Below, in pieces: positions 7,549-15,989 of a stretch of DNA of 16,606 bases. The position numbers were made by a program, and so were the translations under genes. Each line of letters starts with the position of its first letter. Positions within the stretch are counted from its first letter, which is position 1. The notes below the pieces were generated by a model. It was given only the letters and a program-made list of their open reading frames with translations, had not been told where the DNA came from and made no database searches. This DNA comes from Hylemonella sp. UBA2468 (GTDB lineage Bacteria; Pseudomonadota; Gammaproteobacteria; Burkholderiales; Burkholderiaceae_C), in contig DDPM01000166.1 in the NCBI GenBank assembly GCA_002342165.1, positions 1-16,606 on the forward strand. The letters run 5' to 3'.

Positions 7549-9048
7549 CTAGCGCGACGTGGGCTTGATCACGATGTACTGCGCCCAGTCTCCACGCCTG
7601 AACAAGAGACTTAAGGGCTTGGTTTTATCGACCTTAGCCAAGAGCGCCTCGAGCTCTTTAACGCTGTTGATCTCTGTATTGGCCACAGAGACGATCACAT
7701 CCCCCTCCCTCAAGCCTGCGCGAGCTGCAGCGTCAGTCGCAGCCTCTACCCGCACCCCACCTTTGGTCTTGAGCTCACGTTTTTGCGCGTCGGTCAAATC
7801 AGACACGGTCAATCCAAATGCGGTGACCGATCCTGTGACCTTGGGCCTGTCTTCCTTTTCTGGTTTGGCGCGTGCTGTTTTATCAGGCTCCAACTCGCCA
7901 ACGGTGACAATCAAATCTTTGGTGGCGCCACGGCGAAACACTGTCAGGGTACTGCGGGTGCCAGGCTTGGTGTTGCCCACAAGGCGAGGCAGGTCGGAAG
8001 ATTTTTCTATAGTTTTACCGTCGATCTTGATGATGATGTCGCCAGCTTCAATGCCCGCTTTCTCTGCTGGAGAGCCTGTCTCCACACCACGCACCAGCGC
8101 GCCCTGCGGCTTGCCCAAACCTATGGACTCCGCCACGTCTTTTGTGACCTGATCAATTTGAACGCCAATACGCCCACGTGTGACGCGACCGCTAGTGCGC
8201 AGCTGCTCGCTCACACGCATTGCCTCGTCTATGGGAATGGCGAAGGCAATGCCCATGTAACCGCCTGAGCGCGAATAAATTTGGCTGTTGATGCCCACCA
8301 CTTCCCCACGCATATTGATCAGCGGACCGCCTGAATTGCCCGGGTTGATGGCCACATCGGTTTGAATAAAGGGCAGGTAGTCGCCGGTATCGCGCTGCTT
8401 GGCGCTCACGATGCCAGCAGTCACCGAGTTTTCCAGGCCAAATGGCGACCCAATGGCCATCACCCACTCACCCACTTTCAAGCGGTTGACGTCACCAATT
8501 TTCACAGCGGGCAAGCCAGAGGCTTCAATTTTCACGACCGCCACGTCAGTGCGCTTGTCGGCACCGACAATCCGCGCCTTGAACTCACGCTTGTCCACCA
8601 AGGTCACCAAAACTTCATCGGCTCCATCCACCACGTGGGCATTGGTCAATACAAAACCGTCTGAAGTGAGAACGAATCCAGAACCCACACCGCGAGGTTG
8701 TTGCTGATCTTCATCTTGGGGAGTATTTCGCCGGGGTCCAGGTTGCTGACGGGGAATGTTGGGCATGGGCAAACCAAAACGCCGAAAAAACTCCAGCATT
8801 TCCTCATCCATGCCGCCCGGATTGTTCCGCGGCGTGACGCGCTCAACCGTTCGGATATTGACCACCGATGGCCCCACCTGCTCCACCAGATCGGTGAAGT
8901 CAGGTAAAGATCGAACCACCGCACCCAAGGGGGCCGCTGCAGACACGCTCGACGCCGGGTTTTGCGCCCAAGCCAAGGGCACCACCCCGATCACACTGCA
9001 CAAAGCCAGACCAGCCAAAATCCATCGATTTGCAACCGTTGCACTCAT
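7549..9048 (-). CDS. degP: Periplasmic serine endoprotease, DegP/HtrA (MucD) type
   Basis: Envelope quality-control protease and chaperone that degrades misfolded periplasmic proteins. The 499-residue protein has a signal peptide (residues 1-28, hydrophobic core LAGLALCSVIGVVPLAWA, likely cleaved after AWA). The trypsin-like domain shows the catalytic triad H138 (TNAHVVD), D168 (RTDVAVVKI) and S239 (NPGNSGGPL). Two PDZ domains follow at about 282-385 and 405-495, with RGRIGVQI, SPAEKAGIEAGDII and AGLREGDVIVSV. A Pro/Gln-rich loop (about 93-120) follows the N-terminal helix, as in the LA loop of DegP/MucD. GGGTGG/AAGGG upstream of the ATG provides a ribosome-binding site. It lies 28 nt after the YgfX-like gene. 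In many Burkholderiales it follows rpoE-rseA-rseB; those genes are not here. Confidence 0.95.
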   Translation of the reverse strand: MSATVANRWILAGLALCSVIGVVPLAWAQNPASSVSAAAPLGAVVRSLPDFTDLVEQVGPSVVNIRTVERVTPRNNPGGMDEEMLEFFRRFGLPMPNIPRQQPGPRRNTPQDEDQQQPRGVGSGFVLTSDGFVLTNAHVVDGADEVLVTLVDKREFKARIVGADKRTDVAVVKIEASGLPAVKIGDVNRLKVGEWVMAIGSPFGLENSVTAGIVSAKQRDTGDYLPFIQTDVAINPGNSGGPLINMRGEVVGINSQIYSRSGGYMGIAFAIPIDEAMRVSEQLRTSGRVTRGRIGVQIDQVTKDVAESIGLGKPQGALVRGVETGSPAEKAGIEAGDIIIKIDGKTIEKSSDLPRLVGNTKPGTRSTLTVFRRGATKDLIVTVGELEPDKTARAKPEKEDRPKVTGSVTAFGLTVSDLTDAQKRELKTKGGVRVEAATDAAARAGLREGDVIVSVANTEINSVKELEALLAKVDKTKPLSLLFRRGDWAQYIVIKPTSR

Positions 9049-9076
9049 ATTCCACCCTTAAACAAATGTGTTGCCA

Positions 9077-9586
9077 CTATCCCACAACCCTTTCGGATGC
9101 GTACACCGCACGCCGAAAATCCTCCCACTTTGTAGGTTCAGCCTTTTGTGAGGCCCAAATCCAAACCGTTGAACAAAACGTGTTTCGATTTGCCAAATAT
9201 CCAGAACCCCAATGGCCAATTTCATGGGGCTGAACCGGCTGAAACTTAAGCAGTATGAAACTTTGAGCGTCCCATGCCACGCTCAACACACCTGATTTTG
9301 TGAGCCCTTGCGCTGCCCACTCCCATGATCCATGTGGGGCCATAAGCGGCCCAATCAAGTCTCCATGAGGCTGGCACCTGACTTCGCGCCAAACCCAAAG
9401 GGCCAAAATCAAACATTGGATCAACGTCATGATCTCAATAAAACCTGACGAACTTTGTGATTCAGAGCACCAGTAGATTGCCCCTATAAGTGCCACCAAA
9501 ACAGGTCCCCAAATGAATAGGGTGCGTGCCCTAGAAAAGGGAATGGGGTAGCGCACAGACGGCAAGGCCGACTTCAAGACCCTCAA
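9077..9586 (-). CDS. Small membrane protein with YgfX (CptA)-like architecture
   Basis: A 169-residue frame directly after fabF. It has two hydrophobic segments, about 23-40 ([18 protein letters not shown]) and 53-67 ([15 protein letters not shown]), then a soluble C-terminal part. That part, [18 protein letters not shown] through [19 protein letters not shown], parallels E. coli YgfX in layout: a W-rich strand, a hydrophobic-strand region, then a W-x-D-x-R-R helix. This likeness is from memory of the family and is suggestive, not proven. The only early start is TTG at 9586, overlapping the fabF stop (TTGA); a GTG at 9556 is an alternative. No ATG occurs before codon 53. Role in this position is unknown; YgfX-type proteins are linked to succinate dehydrogenase assembly or to cell-division inhibition in enterobacteria. 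Confidence 0.65.
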   Translation of the reverse strand: MRVLKSALPSVRYPIPFSRARTLFIWGPVLVALIGAIYWCSESQSSSGFIEIMTLIQCLILALWVWREVRCQPHGDLIGPLMAPHGSWEWAAQGLTKSGVLSVAWDAQSFILLKFQPVQPHEIGHWGSGYLANRNTFCSTVWIWASQKAEPTKWEDFRRAVYASERVVG

Positions 9587-10827
9587 ACCCGCTTAAAGAC
9601 CAGGCTTCCGTTGGTTCCGCCGAAGCCGAAGTTGTTTTTGAGCGCCACATCAATTTTCAAATCTCGCGCGGTGTTGGCACAGTAATCCAAGTCGCACTCA
9701 GGATCTTGTTCAAAGATATTGATGGTGGGCGGGCTTTTTTGATGGTGGAGCGCCAAAACCGTGAACACGGACTCTATACCGCCCGCACCTCCAAGCAAGT
9801 GGCCGGTCATGGATTTGGTGGAATTGACCAGCACTTTATGCGCGTGGTCGCCCAAAGCTGCCTTGATGGCATGGGTCTCGTTGACATCACCCAAAGGCGT
9901 TGAGGTGCCGTGGGCATTGAGGTAATCGATATCTTGAGGATTGACGCCCGCGTTGTACATGGCGCTCAACATGGCGCGCCTTGGGCCGTCCATGCTGGGG
10001 GCAGTCATGTGACCGGCATCTGCGCTCATACCAAAGCCACCCAATTCGGCATAAATACGCGCGCCTCGTGCCACGGCGTGTTCGTAAGATTCCAGCACCA
10101 TCACACCGGCCCCTTCGCCCAGCACAAAACCATCACGGTCTTTGTCCCAAGGGCGGGAAGCCGTTTTAGGATCGTCATTACGGGTAGAGAGTGCCCGCAT
10201 GGCCGCAAAGCCGCCCACGCCTAAGGGCGACACGGTGGCTTCAGCACCTCCAGCAATCATGACATCGGCATCACCATATTCAATCATTCGGCCAGCGGCC
10301 CCAATGCTGTGCAGCCCAGTGGTGCATGCAGTGGCAATGGCCAAATTAGGGCCCTTAAAACCAAATCGCATCGACACATGACCCGAAATCATGTTGATGA
10401 TGGAGGCCGGCACAAAGAACGGAGAAATGCGGCGGGGGCCCCGCTGCGTTAATTCGGCGTGGGTGCCCTCGATCATGGGCAAACCACCAATGCCTGAACC
10501 AATCAGACACCCAATGCGCACAGCCTCCTCGTCAGTAAGCTCAGCGCCGGTTTTCAAACCTGCATCTTGAACAGCCTGGACGGCCGCCACAATGCCGAAA
10601 TGGATAAAGGTATCCATGGTTCGAGCTTCTTTGGGGGGAATGAAATCATCCAAAACCAAGCCTTTGACCTCGCCCGCAAATTTGCAGGCAAAGGCTTCGG
10701 CATCAAAGTGCGTGATGAAATCAATGCCAGAGCGTCCCCCCAAAAGGCTGGACCAGGACTCAGAAACCGTGTTCCCCACTGGGCTGACACAGCCCAAGCC
10801 GGTAACCACTACGCGACGACGTGACAT
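9583..10827 (-). CDS. fabF: 3-oxoacyl-[acyl-carrier-protein] synthase II (FabF)
   Basis: Condensing enzyme that extends acyl-ACP with malonyl-ACP in type II fatty acid synthesis and sets chain length and the saturated/unsaturated balance. The 414-residue thiolase-fold protein has the nucleophile C168 ([13 protein letters not shown]), H306 ([11 protein letters not shown]), K338 and H343 ([15 protein letters not shown]), and the C-terminal [12 protein letters not shown]. All catalytic residues are present. The start [19 protein letters not shown] is typical. It follows acpP by 41 nt with no clear Shine-Dalgarno; a hairpin lies in that gap. Its stop overlaps the next gene's TTG start. Confidence 0.98.
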   Translation of the reverse strand: MSRRRVVVTGLGCVSPVGNTVSESWSSLLGGRSGIDFITHFDAEAFACKFAGEVKGLVLDDFIPPKEARTMDTFIHFGIVAAVQAVQDAGLKTGAELTDEEAVRIGCLIGSGIGGLPMIEGTHAELTQRGPRRISPFFVPASIINMISGHVSMRFGFKGPNLAIATACTTGLHSIGAAGRMIEYGDADVMIAGGAEATVSPLGVGGFAAMRALSTRNDDPKTASRPWDKDRDGFVLGEGAGVMVLESYEHAVARGARIYAELGGFGMSADAGHMTAPSMDGPRRAMLSAMYNAGVNPQDIDYLNAHGTSTPLGDVNETHAIKAALGDHAHKVLVNSTKSMTGHLLGGAGGIESVFTVLALHHQKSPPTINIFEQDPECDLDYCANTARDLKIDVALKNNFGFGGTNGSLVFKRV

Positions 10828-10852
10828 CTATAGGAGCGGGCAGACGCTATGC

Positions 10853-10868
10853 AAGCCCAAGCAGGGGC

Positions 10869-10870
<2 letters not shown>
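10853..10870 (-). other. Hairpin in the acpP-fabF gap
   Basis: AAGCCC and GGGCTT form a perfect 6-bp stem around a 6-base loop, overlapping the last bases of acpP. No T tract follows, so it is not a standard intrinsic terminator. It could protect the 3' end of a processed, abundant acpP message or reduce read-through into fabF; this is inference. Confidence 0.35.
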
Positions 10871-11168
<298 letters not shown>

Positions 11169-11183
11169 TTAGTAGAACCCCGG

Positions 11184-11948
11184 TCAGGCCATGAACATGC
11201 CGCCATTGACATGCAATTCCTGCCCAGTGACATAGCCTGCTTGGGGTGAAGCCAGATAACAGACCGCATGTGCTACATCTTCAGGGGTGCCTAAATGACC
11301 CGCCGGAATTTGGTCCATCAGCATTTTTTGCTGGGTTTCGGGCAATTCGGCGGTCATATCGGTCTGTATGAAACCAGGCGCTACACAGTTGACCGTGATG
11401 TTTCGAGACGCCAACTCCCTTGCGAGGGCGCGCGTCATACCCGCAAGACCTGCCTTGGACGCCGCGTAATTGACTTGCCCCGGGTTTCCGGAGGCCCCCA
11501 CCACCGAGGTGATGTTGATGATGCGGCCATACCGCTGCTTCATCATGGACCGAATAAGAGCACGACTCAGGCGAAACACCGCCCTCAAGTTGGTATCGAG
11601 TACTTCGTCCCACTCAGGGTCTTTCATGCGCATGGCCAAGTTGTCGCGGGTAATGCCCGCGTTATTGACCAAAATTTGAACGCCCCCAAAGGTTTGCACC
11701 AAGGAGTCCACAAGCGCCTCGCAGGCTGCTGCGTCATTCACATTGAGTTGAACACCTTGACATACCTCAAAAGCAGAAAGTGCAGAACTGATTTGCACCG
11801 CACCTGCCTCGCTGGTCGCAGTACCCACCACCTTGACGCCCTGTTGAGCCAGCTGCAACGCAATGGCCGCACCAATCCCACGTGTGGCACCGGTCACCAA
11901 AGCCACCTGACCTTTCCATTGCCGACCTTGCAATTGGTTATCTTGCAT
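11184..11948 (-). CDS. fabG: 3-oxoacyl-[acyl-carrier-protein] reductase FabG
   Basis: NADPH-dependent reductase that converts 3-oxoacyl-ACP to 3-hydroxyacyl-ACP. The 254-residue short-chain dehydrogenase has the cofactor loop TGATRGIG (19-26), NNAG (95-98), and the catalytic set N120, S148, Y161 and K165 (YAASK). The ending GQELHVNGGMFMA is typical of FabG. The N-terminus has about ten extra residues (MQDNQLQGRQWKG) before the first strand, slightly longer than E. coli FabG. A GAGG seven bases upstream of the ATG supports this start. It follows fabD after 15 nt. Confidence 0.97.
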   Translation of the reverse strand: MQDNQLQGRQWKGQVALVTGATRGIGAAIALQLAQQGVKVVGTATSEAGAVQISSALSAFEVCQGVQLNVNDAAACEALVDSLVQTFGGVQILVNNAGITRDNLAMRMKDPEWDEVLDTNLRAVFRLSRALIRSMMKQRYGRIINITSVVGASGNPGQVNYAASKAGLAGMTRALARELASRNITVNCVAPGFIQTDMTAELPETQQKMLMDQIPAGHLGTPEDVAHAVCYLASPQAGYVTGQELHVNGGMFMA

Positions 11949-11963
11949 GCAAAAACCTCAAAC

Positions 11964-12914
11964 TTACATCAATTGTTTATTAACTTCCTGCAAAGTTGCA
12001 GGATCGAACATAGGCAGACCCGTCAATTCAGGGTCAATGCGCTTGACGAGGCCCGCCAGCACCTTGCCGGGGCCGCACTCCACCACATTCAAAATGCCTC
12101 GCGCTTTAATGGCTTGCACGCACTCCACCCATCGGACCGGGCCAAACGCCTGTCGGTACAAAGCCTCTCGAATCGCTTGGGGCTCAGTTTGAACCGCAAC
12201 ATCAATGTTGTTGATCAGTGGTATGACGGGCGGTTGGAACTCAAGCTCCAGTAGGCGCTGCATCAAACGTTCCGCAGCGGGTCTCATCAAGCTGGAATGA
12301 AAGGGCGCCGAAACCGGTAACAACAAGGCTCGTTTGGCACCAAGGACTTTAAGTACCTCGCAGGCCTTGTCCACTGCGGCTTTGCTGCCCGCAATGACAG
12401 TTTGGAAGGGGTCGTTGAAGTTGACCGCCTCCACCACCTCGCTAATTTGTGGATCGAAGCTGGCTGCCGCCTGCTGACATCCGACCAACACCTGGCTGGC
12501 CTCAAGGCCCAATATGGCCGCCATGGCACCTTGCCCAACTGGAACAGCTTCTTGCATGGCTTGGGCCCGCAATCGCACCAGTGGCACAGCCTGAGCCAGA
12601 CTCAATACGCCACTGGCCACCATGGCTGAATATTCACCCAAGGAATGCCCGGCCACTGCTGCCGGAACAATACCCGTTTCACTCATCCATGCCCGGTAAG
12701 CCGCTACACCGGCCACCAGCATGACCGGCTGGGTATTGGTGGTTAAAGCCAACTCGTCTTTAGAGCCCTCGCGAATAAGCTTTGACAAGTCGAGGCTCAA
12801 GGCGTCTGATGCCTCTTGAAGCACCTTTGCCACGGCAGGGTGTTCGCCCCATGCATCCAACATACCTGCTGACTGGGAGCCCTGACCGGGAAATACAAAA
12901 GCAAAGGATTTCAT
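11964..12914 (-). CDS. fabD: Malonyl-CoA:ACP transacylase FabD
   Basis: Moves malonyl from CoA to ACP to supply the chain-extension unit. The 316-residue protein starts MKSFAFVFPGQGSQ, the standard opening, at the ATG at 12914; the open frame extends 26 codons further upstream but without family likeness. The active serine S91 is in GHSLGEY (89-95), the substrate arginine R116 in VRLRAQAMQ, and the catalytic H206 in VSAPFHSSLM. QTVIAGS follows the expected VNFNDPF strand. It lies 50 nt after fabH and 15 nt before fabG. No strong Shine-Dalgarno is seen. Confidence 0.97.
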   Translation of the reverse strand: MKSFAFVFPGQGSQSAGMLDAWGEHPAVAKVLQEASDALSLDLSKLIREGSKDELALTTNTQPVMLVAGVAAYRAWMSETGIVPAAVAGHSLGEYSAMVASGVLSLAQAVPLVRLRAQAMQEAVPVGQGAMAAILGLEASQVLVGCQQAAASFDPQISEVVEAVNFNDPFQTVIAGSKAAVDKACEVLKVLGAKRALLLPVSAPFHSSLMRPAAERLMQRLLELEFQPPVIPLINNIDVAVQTEPQAIREALYRQAFGPVRWVECVQAIKARGILNVVECGPGKVLAGLVKRIDPELTGLPMFDPATLQEVNKQLM

Positions 12915-12964
12915 ATGGCGTAAAAATGATGATGAGGGGATTCGGCGCTTGACAAAATAGGGGC

Positions 12965-13942
12965 TTACAGATTCAAAAGTAACGCGCCCCAAGTAAAGCC
13001 GCCCCCCACACCTTCAAGCAGCACCAACTGACCAGGCTTGACGCGCCCAGACCGAACTCCCACATCCAAAGCCAGGGGAATGGACGCCGCAGAAGTATTG
13101 CCATGCTGGTCTACCGTCACAATCATTTGGTCCATGGACAGTTTGAGCTTTTTGGCTGTGCCTTGCATGATGCGAATATTGGCTTGATGTGGAATCAGCC
13201 AATCAAGTTCTTCAGATGTTTTATGCGCTTTGGCCAAAACCGTATTGGCTGCATCTTCTAACACCCCCACTGCCAATTTAAAAACAGCCTGCCCGTCCAT
13301 TTGCAGCAGAGGGCTCCCTATCACTTGGCCGCCAGAAACCTGGCCGGGGGTACACAAAATGCGAGCGTATTGGCCGTCTGCATGCAAATCACTGGCCAAA
13401 ATGCCAGGCTGGTCAGACGCCTCGAGCACCACCGCACCCGCACCATCACCAAAAAGCACGCAAGTGGTGCGGTCCTTGAAATCCAAAATTCGAGAAAACA
13501 CTTCAGCGCCCACAACCAAAGCCTTGCGGGCAGAGCCTGAACATATCAAGGCATTGGCTATGGTAAGGGCGTACACAAAACCGCTGCATACGGCCTGAAC
13601 GTCAAACGCTGGGCAGCCATGAATACCCAATTTGTTTTGCAAAATGCAAGCCGTTGAGGGAAACACCATATCGGGCGTGGACGTGGCCACAATAATCAAA
13701 TCAATCTCTTGGGCTGGGCAATGAGCCGCTTCGAGCGCCTTGCGACATGCATGAAAGGCTAAATCGCTGCAGGTTTCGTCAGCATGGGCAAAATGCCGCG
13801 ACTGAATGCCGGTACGCTCGACAATCCAGTCGTCAGAGGTTTCCACACCTTGCTCAGCCAACTGACTGACCAATTCAGCATTGCTCAGCCTCTTGGCGGG
13901 CAAGTAACTGCCAGTACCCGTGATGCGTGAATAAAGGGGCAT
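12965..13942 (-). CDS. fabH: 3-oxoacyl-[acyl-carrier-protein] synthase III (FabH)
   Basis: Starts fatty acid synthesis by condensing acetyl-CoA with malonyl-ACP. The 325-residue protein has the catalytic triad C119 (DVQAVCSGF), H252 ([10 protein letters not shown]) and N282 ([11 protein letters not shown]). [11 protein letters not shown] (41-51) and the ending [13 protein letters not shown] are typical. The ATG at 13942, ten bases after the plsX stop, gives the normal N-terminus [15 protein letters not shown]; the open frame upstream runs into plsX. It sits between plsX and fabD as in E. coli. Confidence 0.98.
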   Translation of the reverse strand: MPLYSRITGTGSYLPAKRLSNAELVSQLAEQGVETSDDWIVERTGIQSRHFAHADETCSDLAFHACRKALEAAHCPAQEIDLIIVATSTPDMVFPSTACILQNKLGIHGCPAFDVQAVCSGFVYALTIANALICSGSARKALVVGAEVFSRILDFKDRTTCVLFGDGAGAVVLEASDQPGILASDLHADGQYARILCTPGQVSGGQVIGSPLLQMDGQAVFKLAVGVLEDAANTVLAKAHKTSEELDWLIPHQANIRIMQGTAKKLKLSMDQMIVTVDQHGNTSAASIPLALDVGVRSGRVKPGQLVLLEGVGGGFTWGALLLNL

Positions 13943-13952
13943 GCGATCAGGG

Positions 13953-14966
13953 TTAGGACTGATGGGCCGTCGGGGGGACGGCAGCAATCTTGGCCTGCAC
14001 CCGTTCAAGTAATTGATGTTGGGATGCATCATACGCGCGGTTCAATGCCTGCTCGAACGCAAAAGCATCGGCTGAACCATGACTCTTGAAAACGAGACCG
14101 CGCAGCCCCAGAAGTGCTGCACCGTTGTGCGCACGGTGGTCTAGCCTATTTTTAAACGAAGATAGAACCGGATAAGCGCAAATAGCAGCAAGTTTTCTAA
14201 AAATGGTTTTTGAAAACTCTTCCTTCAAGATCTGACCGATCATGGAAGCAAGCCCTTCACTGGCTTTTAGGGCCACATTACCGACAAAACCATCGCACAC
14301 CACAATATCGGTCGTGCCCTTAAAAATATCGTTGCCCTCTACATTGCCATAAAAATTCAGATGAGAGGAGTTGGCAGCAGTTCGAAGTAATTCGCCTGCT
14401 TTTTTGATAACTTCGCTACCTTTAATGACTTCTTCGCCAATGTTCAGAAGTCCCACGGAAGGATTGGATCGCCCCGTAAGAGCAGATGCAAGAGCAGAAC
14501 CCATGAACGCAAACTGCAAAAGATGCTCGGCAGAGCAATCCACATTGGCACCCAAGTCCAGTACCAATGTGGCGCCTCCCTTGGTGTTGGGCAGTTGGGT
14601 AGCAATGGCAGGACGGTCAATGCCCTCCATAGTCTTGAGCACATAGCGAGCAATGGCCATGAGGGCACCAGTGTTGCCGGCAGAGACGGCAGCGTCAGCG
14701 GCGCCATCTTTGACCTGTTCGATGGCAACCCGCATGGAAGAGTTGCGCTTTTTACGCAAGGCTGTTTCAATGTCGTCGTCCATGTCCACCACTTCTGTGG
14801 CGGCCACCAGCTTGCTCCGAGGGTGTTGAAAAGATTCCAACGTGGTCTGCAAACCCACCAGCAACACATGCGCATCGGGATGGCTGTCTAAAAATTGACG
14901 GCAAGCAGGCAGAGTAACTGCCGGCCCCACATCGCCACCCATGCAGTCAACAGAAATTCTGATCAT
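13953..14966 (-). CDS. plsX: Phosphate acyltransferase PlsX
   Basis: Peripheral membrane enzyme that converts acyl-ACP and phosphate to acyl-phosphate, the acyl donor for PlsY in phospholipid synthesis. The 337-residue protein shows the opening [58 protein letters not shown] and [16 protein letters not shown], in family order. The ATG at 14966 starts 16 nt after the T tract of the rpmF terminator, so there is no room for a separate promoter; transcription probably depends on read-through from rpmF or a start inside rpmF (inference). Confidence 0.97.
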   Translation of the reverse strand: MIRISVDCMGGDVGPAVTLPACRQFLDSHPDAHVLLVGLQTTLESFQHPRSKLVAATEVVDMDDDIETALRKKRNSSMRVAIEQVKDGAADAAVSAGNTGALMAIARYVLKTMEGIDRPAIATQLPNTKGGATLVLDLGANVDCSAEHLLQFAFMGSALASALTGRSNPSVGLLNIGEEVIKGSEVIKKAGELLRTAANSSHLNFYGNVEGNDIFKGTTDIVVCDGFVGNVALKASEGLASMIGQILKEEFSKTIFRKLAAICAYPVLSSFKNRLDHRAHNGAALLGLRGLVFKSHGSADAFAFEQALNRAYDASQHQLLERVQAKIAAVPPTAHQS

Positions 14967-14981
14967 GGTTCACTTCACACC

Positions 14982-15020
14982 AAAGAAAAAGCCCGAGGCT
15001 ACTGGCAGGTAGCATCGGGC
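14982..15020 (-). terminator. Intrinsic terminator between rpmF and plsX
   Basis: On the minus strand GCCCGA pairs with TCGGGC (15020-15015 with 14996-14991) and GCTAC pairs with GTAGC inside it, with one A-G mismatch between the two stems and a short loop. It is followed by TTTTTCTTT. It lies 17 nt after the rpmF stop. It probably lets L32 be made in excess over the fatty-acid enzymes through partial termination. Confidence 0.88.
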
Positions 15021-15037
15021 CCAGCAGATAAGAGCGA

Positions 15038-15220
15038 TTAGGCTTCTGATTTGGTCTTGAGAACTTTACGACCACGATAAAAGCCAGTGGGGCTGATGTG
15101 GTGGCGCAGATGAATTTCACCTGTAGTGGGCTCCACCGCAATACCGGGTGCGTTCAGCGCGTTGTGCGATCTGTGCATGCCACGCTTGGAAGGAGATTTT
15201 TTATTTTGTTGAACAGCCAT
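15038..15220 (-). CDS. rpmF: 50S ribosomal protein L32
   Basis: Small protein of the large ribosomal subunit. The 60-residue sequence begins [19 protein letters not shown] and contains [20 protein letters not shown], both near-identical to the family. It has no zinc-binding cysteines, as in the E. coli form. The ATG at 15220 has GGAG six bases upstream; the eleven extra codons of the open frame are not part of the gene. The yceD-rpmF-plsX order matches E. coli. Confidence 0.98.
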   Translation of the reverse strand: MAVQQNKKSPSKRGMHRSHNALNAPGIAVEPTTGEIHLRHHISPTGFYRGRKVLKTKSEA

Positions 15221-15342
15221 GATGAACTCCGTATCAAATCGGCTGCAATCCAAGCAACCTGATGAAAGCTAAAGGGTAAGGGGTGGAAAAACTCTGCATC
15301 TTGTAACACACACAATGTCTGAGTCAGTGCAGAAAACCGGAA

Positions 15343-15348
15343 ATTATA
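15343..15348 (-). promoter_or_regulatory. Likely rpmF promoter (-10)
   Basis: A perfect TATAAT at 15348-15343 lies in the 155-nt gap between yceD and rpmF, giving a start near 15336 and a leader of about 115 nt. The best -35, TTCATC at 18-bp spacing, is weak. Position and -10 quality make this a good candidate for rpmF and, through read-through, the fab operon. Confidence 0.5.
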
Positions 15349-15375
15349 GCTCAAGCGCCAGATGGTGATGAATCC

Positions 15376-15948
15376 TCAATGCTTATCGCCTTTCAGGCTT
15401 GCCAACACAGCAAAAGGGCGGGAGGCTGCTGCCTCTTGCAGCTCAAAGTCTGGGTCCTGCGCGGCAAACACTTGGGGCTCCGGGCAAACATCGTGCATGG
15501 GCACCATGGGCATGGCCATTAAAAGCTCATCCTCCACCAGCGCATGCAGATCAAACAGTTTGGTCAACACCAGTAAATCTTCTTCCGCTTCGTCGTCTTC
15601 AAATTCAGCTTCTTGTTCGGAACTTACGAAACGAAATGAACGCTTCGCCTCAACCAGCATCTCCACTGTATTCAGACATCTTTGACACGTCATTGGCAAA
15701 GTCACTTGGGCCCCAAGGTGCAACCACACTTGAGGGGCAGCCAAGGACGTTTTGAGCAACTGGCCTTCGGCATTCCAATGAACCTTTGTGGAGTCCCTTG
15801 ATGGGCTTGCGTCATCAAGCTTCAACAAGTCTGCTGTTAAGCGCGGGTAATGCGCTAAGGCGTCTGCCCCATCCAAAGCCCCGTTTTCTGAGGCAAACGC
15901 CTTCACATCCAGCGCCTTAGGGGGTGACGAGGCAGAAAAATCTTGCAT
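15376..15948 (-). CDS. yceD: YceD family protein (DUF177), 23S rRNA accumulation factor
   Basis: YceD proteins are needed for normal 23S rRNA accumulation in bacteria and plastids; the mechanism is not settled. The 190-residue protein shows the family core LPMTCQRCLN (C88, C91), an acidic stretch (about 111-125), LVEDELLMAMPMVPMHD, a further Cys (C155) and the C-terminal RPFAVLASLKGDKH. The last is the hallmark ending. It starts 41 nt from the divergent maf gene and is followed by rpmF, as in E. coli. No obvious terminator separates it from rpmF, so it may also feed rpmF. Confidence 0.94.
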   Translation of the reverse strand: MQDFSASSPPKALDVKAFASENGALDGADALAHYPRLTADLLKLDDASPSRDSTKVHWNAEGQLLKTSLAAPQVWLHLGAQVTLPMTCQRCLNTVEMLVEAKRSFRFVSSEQEAEFEDDEAEEDLLVLTKLFDLHALVEDELLMAMPMVPMHDVCPEPQVFAAQDPDFELQEAAASRPFAVLASLKGDKH

Positions 15949-15989
15949 GAAGCCAGTGTAAGAGAATCAATGCCTTCCCTATTGAACTC

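Noticed and set aside
11295..12254. Plus-strand open frame of 319 codons
   Set aside because: It is antisense to fabG and the end of fabD, both with full catalytic motifs; its His- and Arg-rich composition is typical of a shadow frame.
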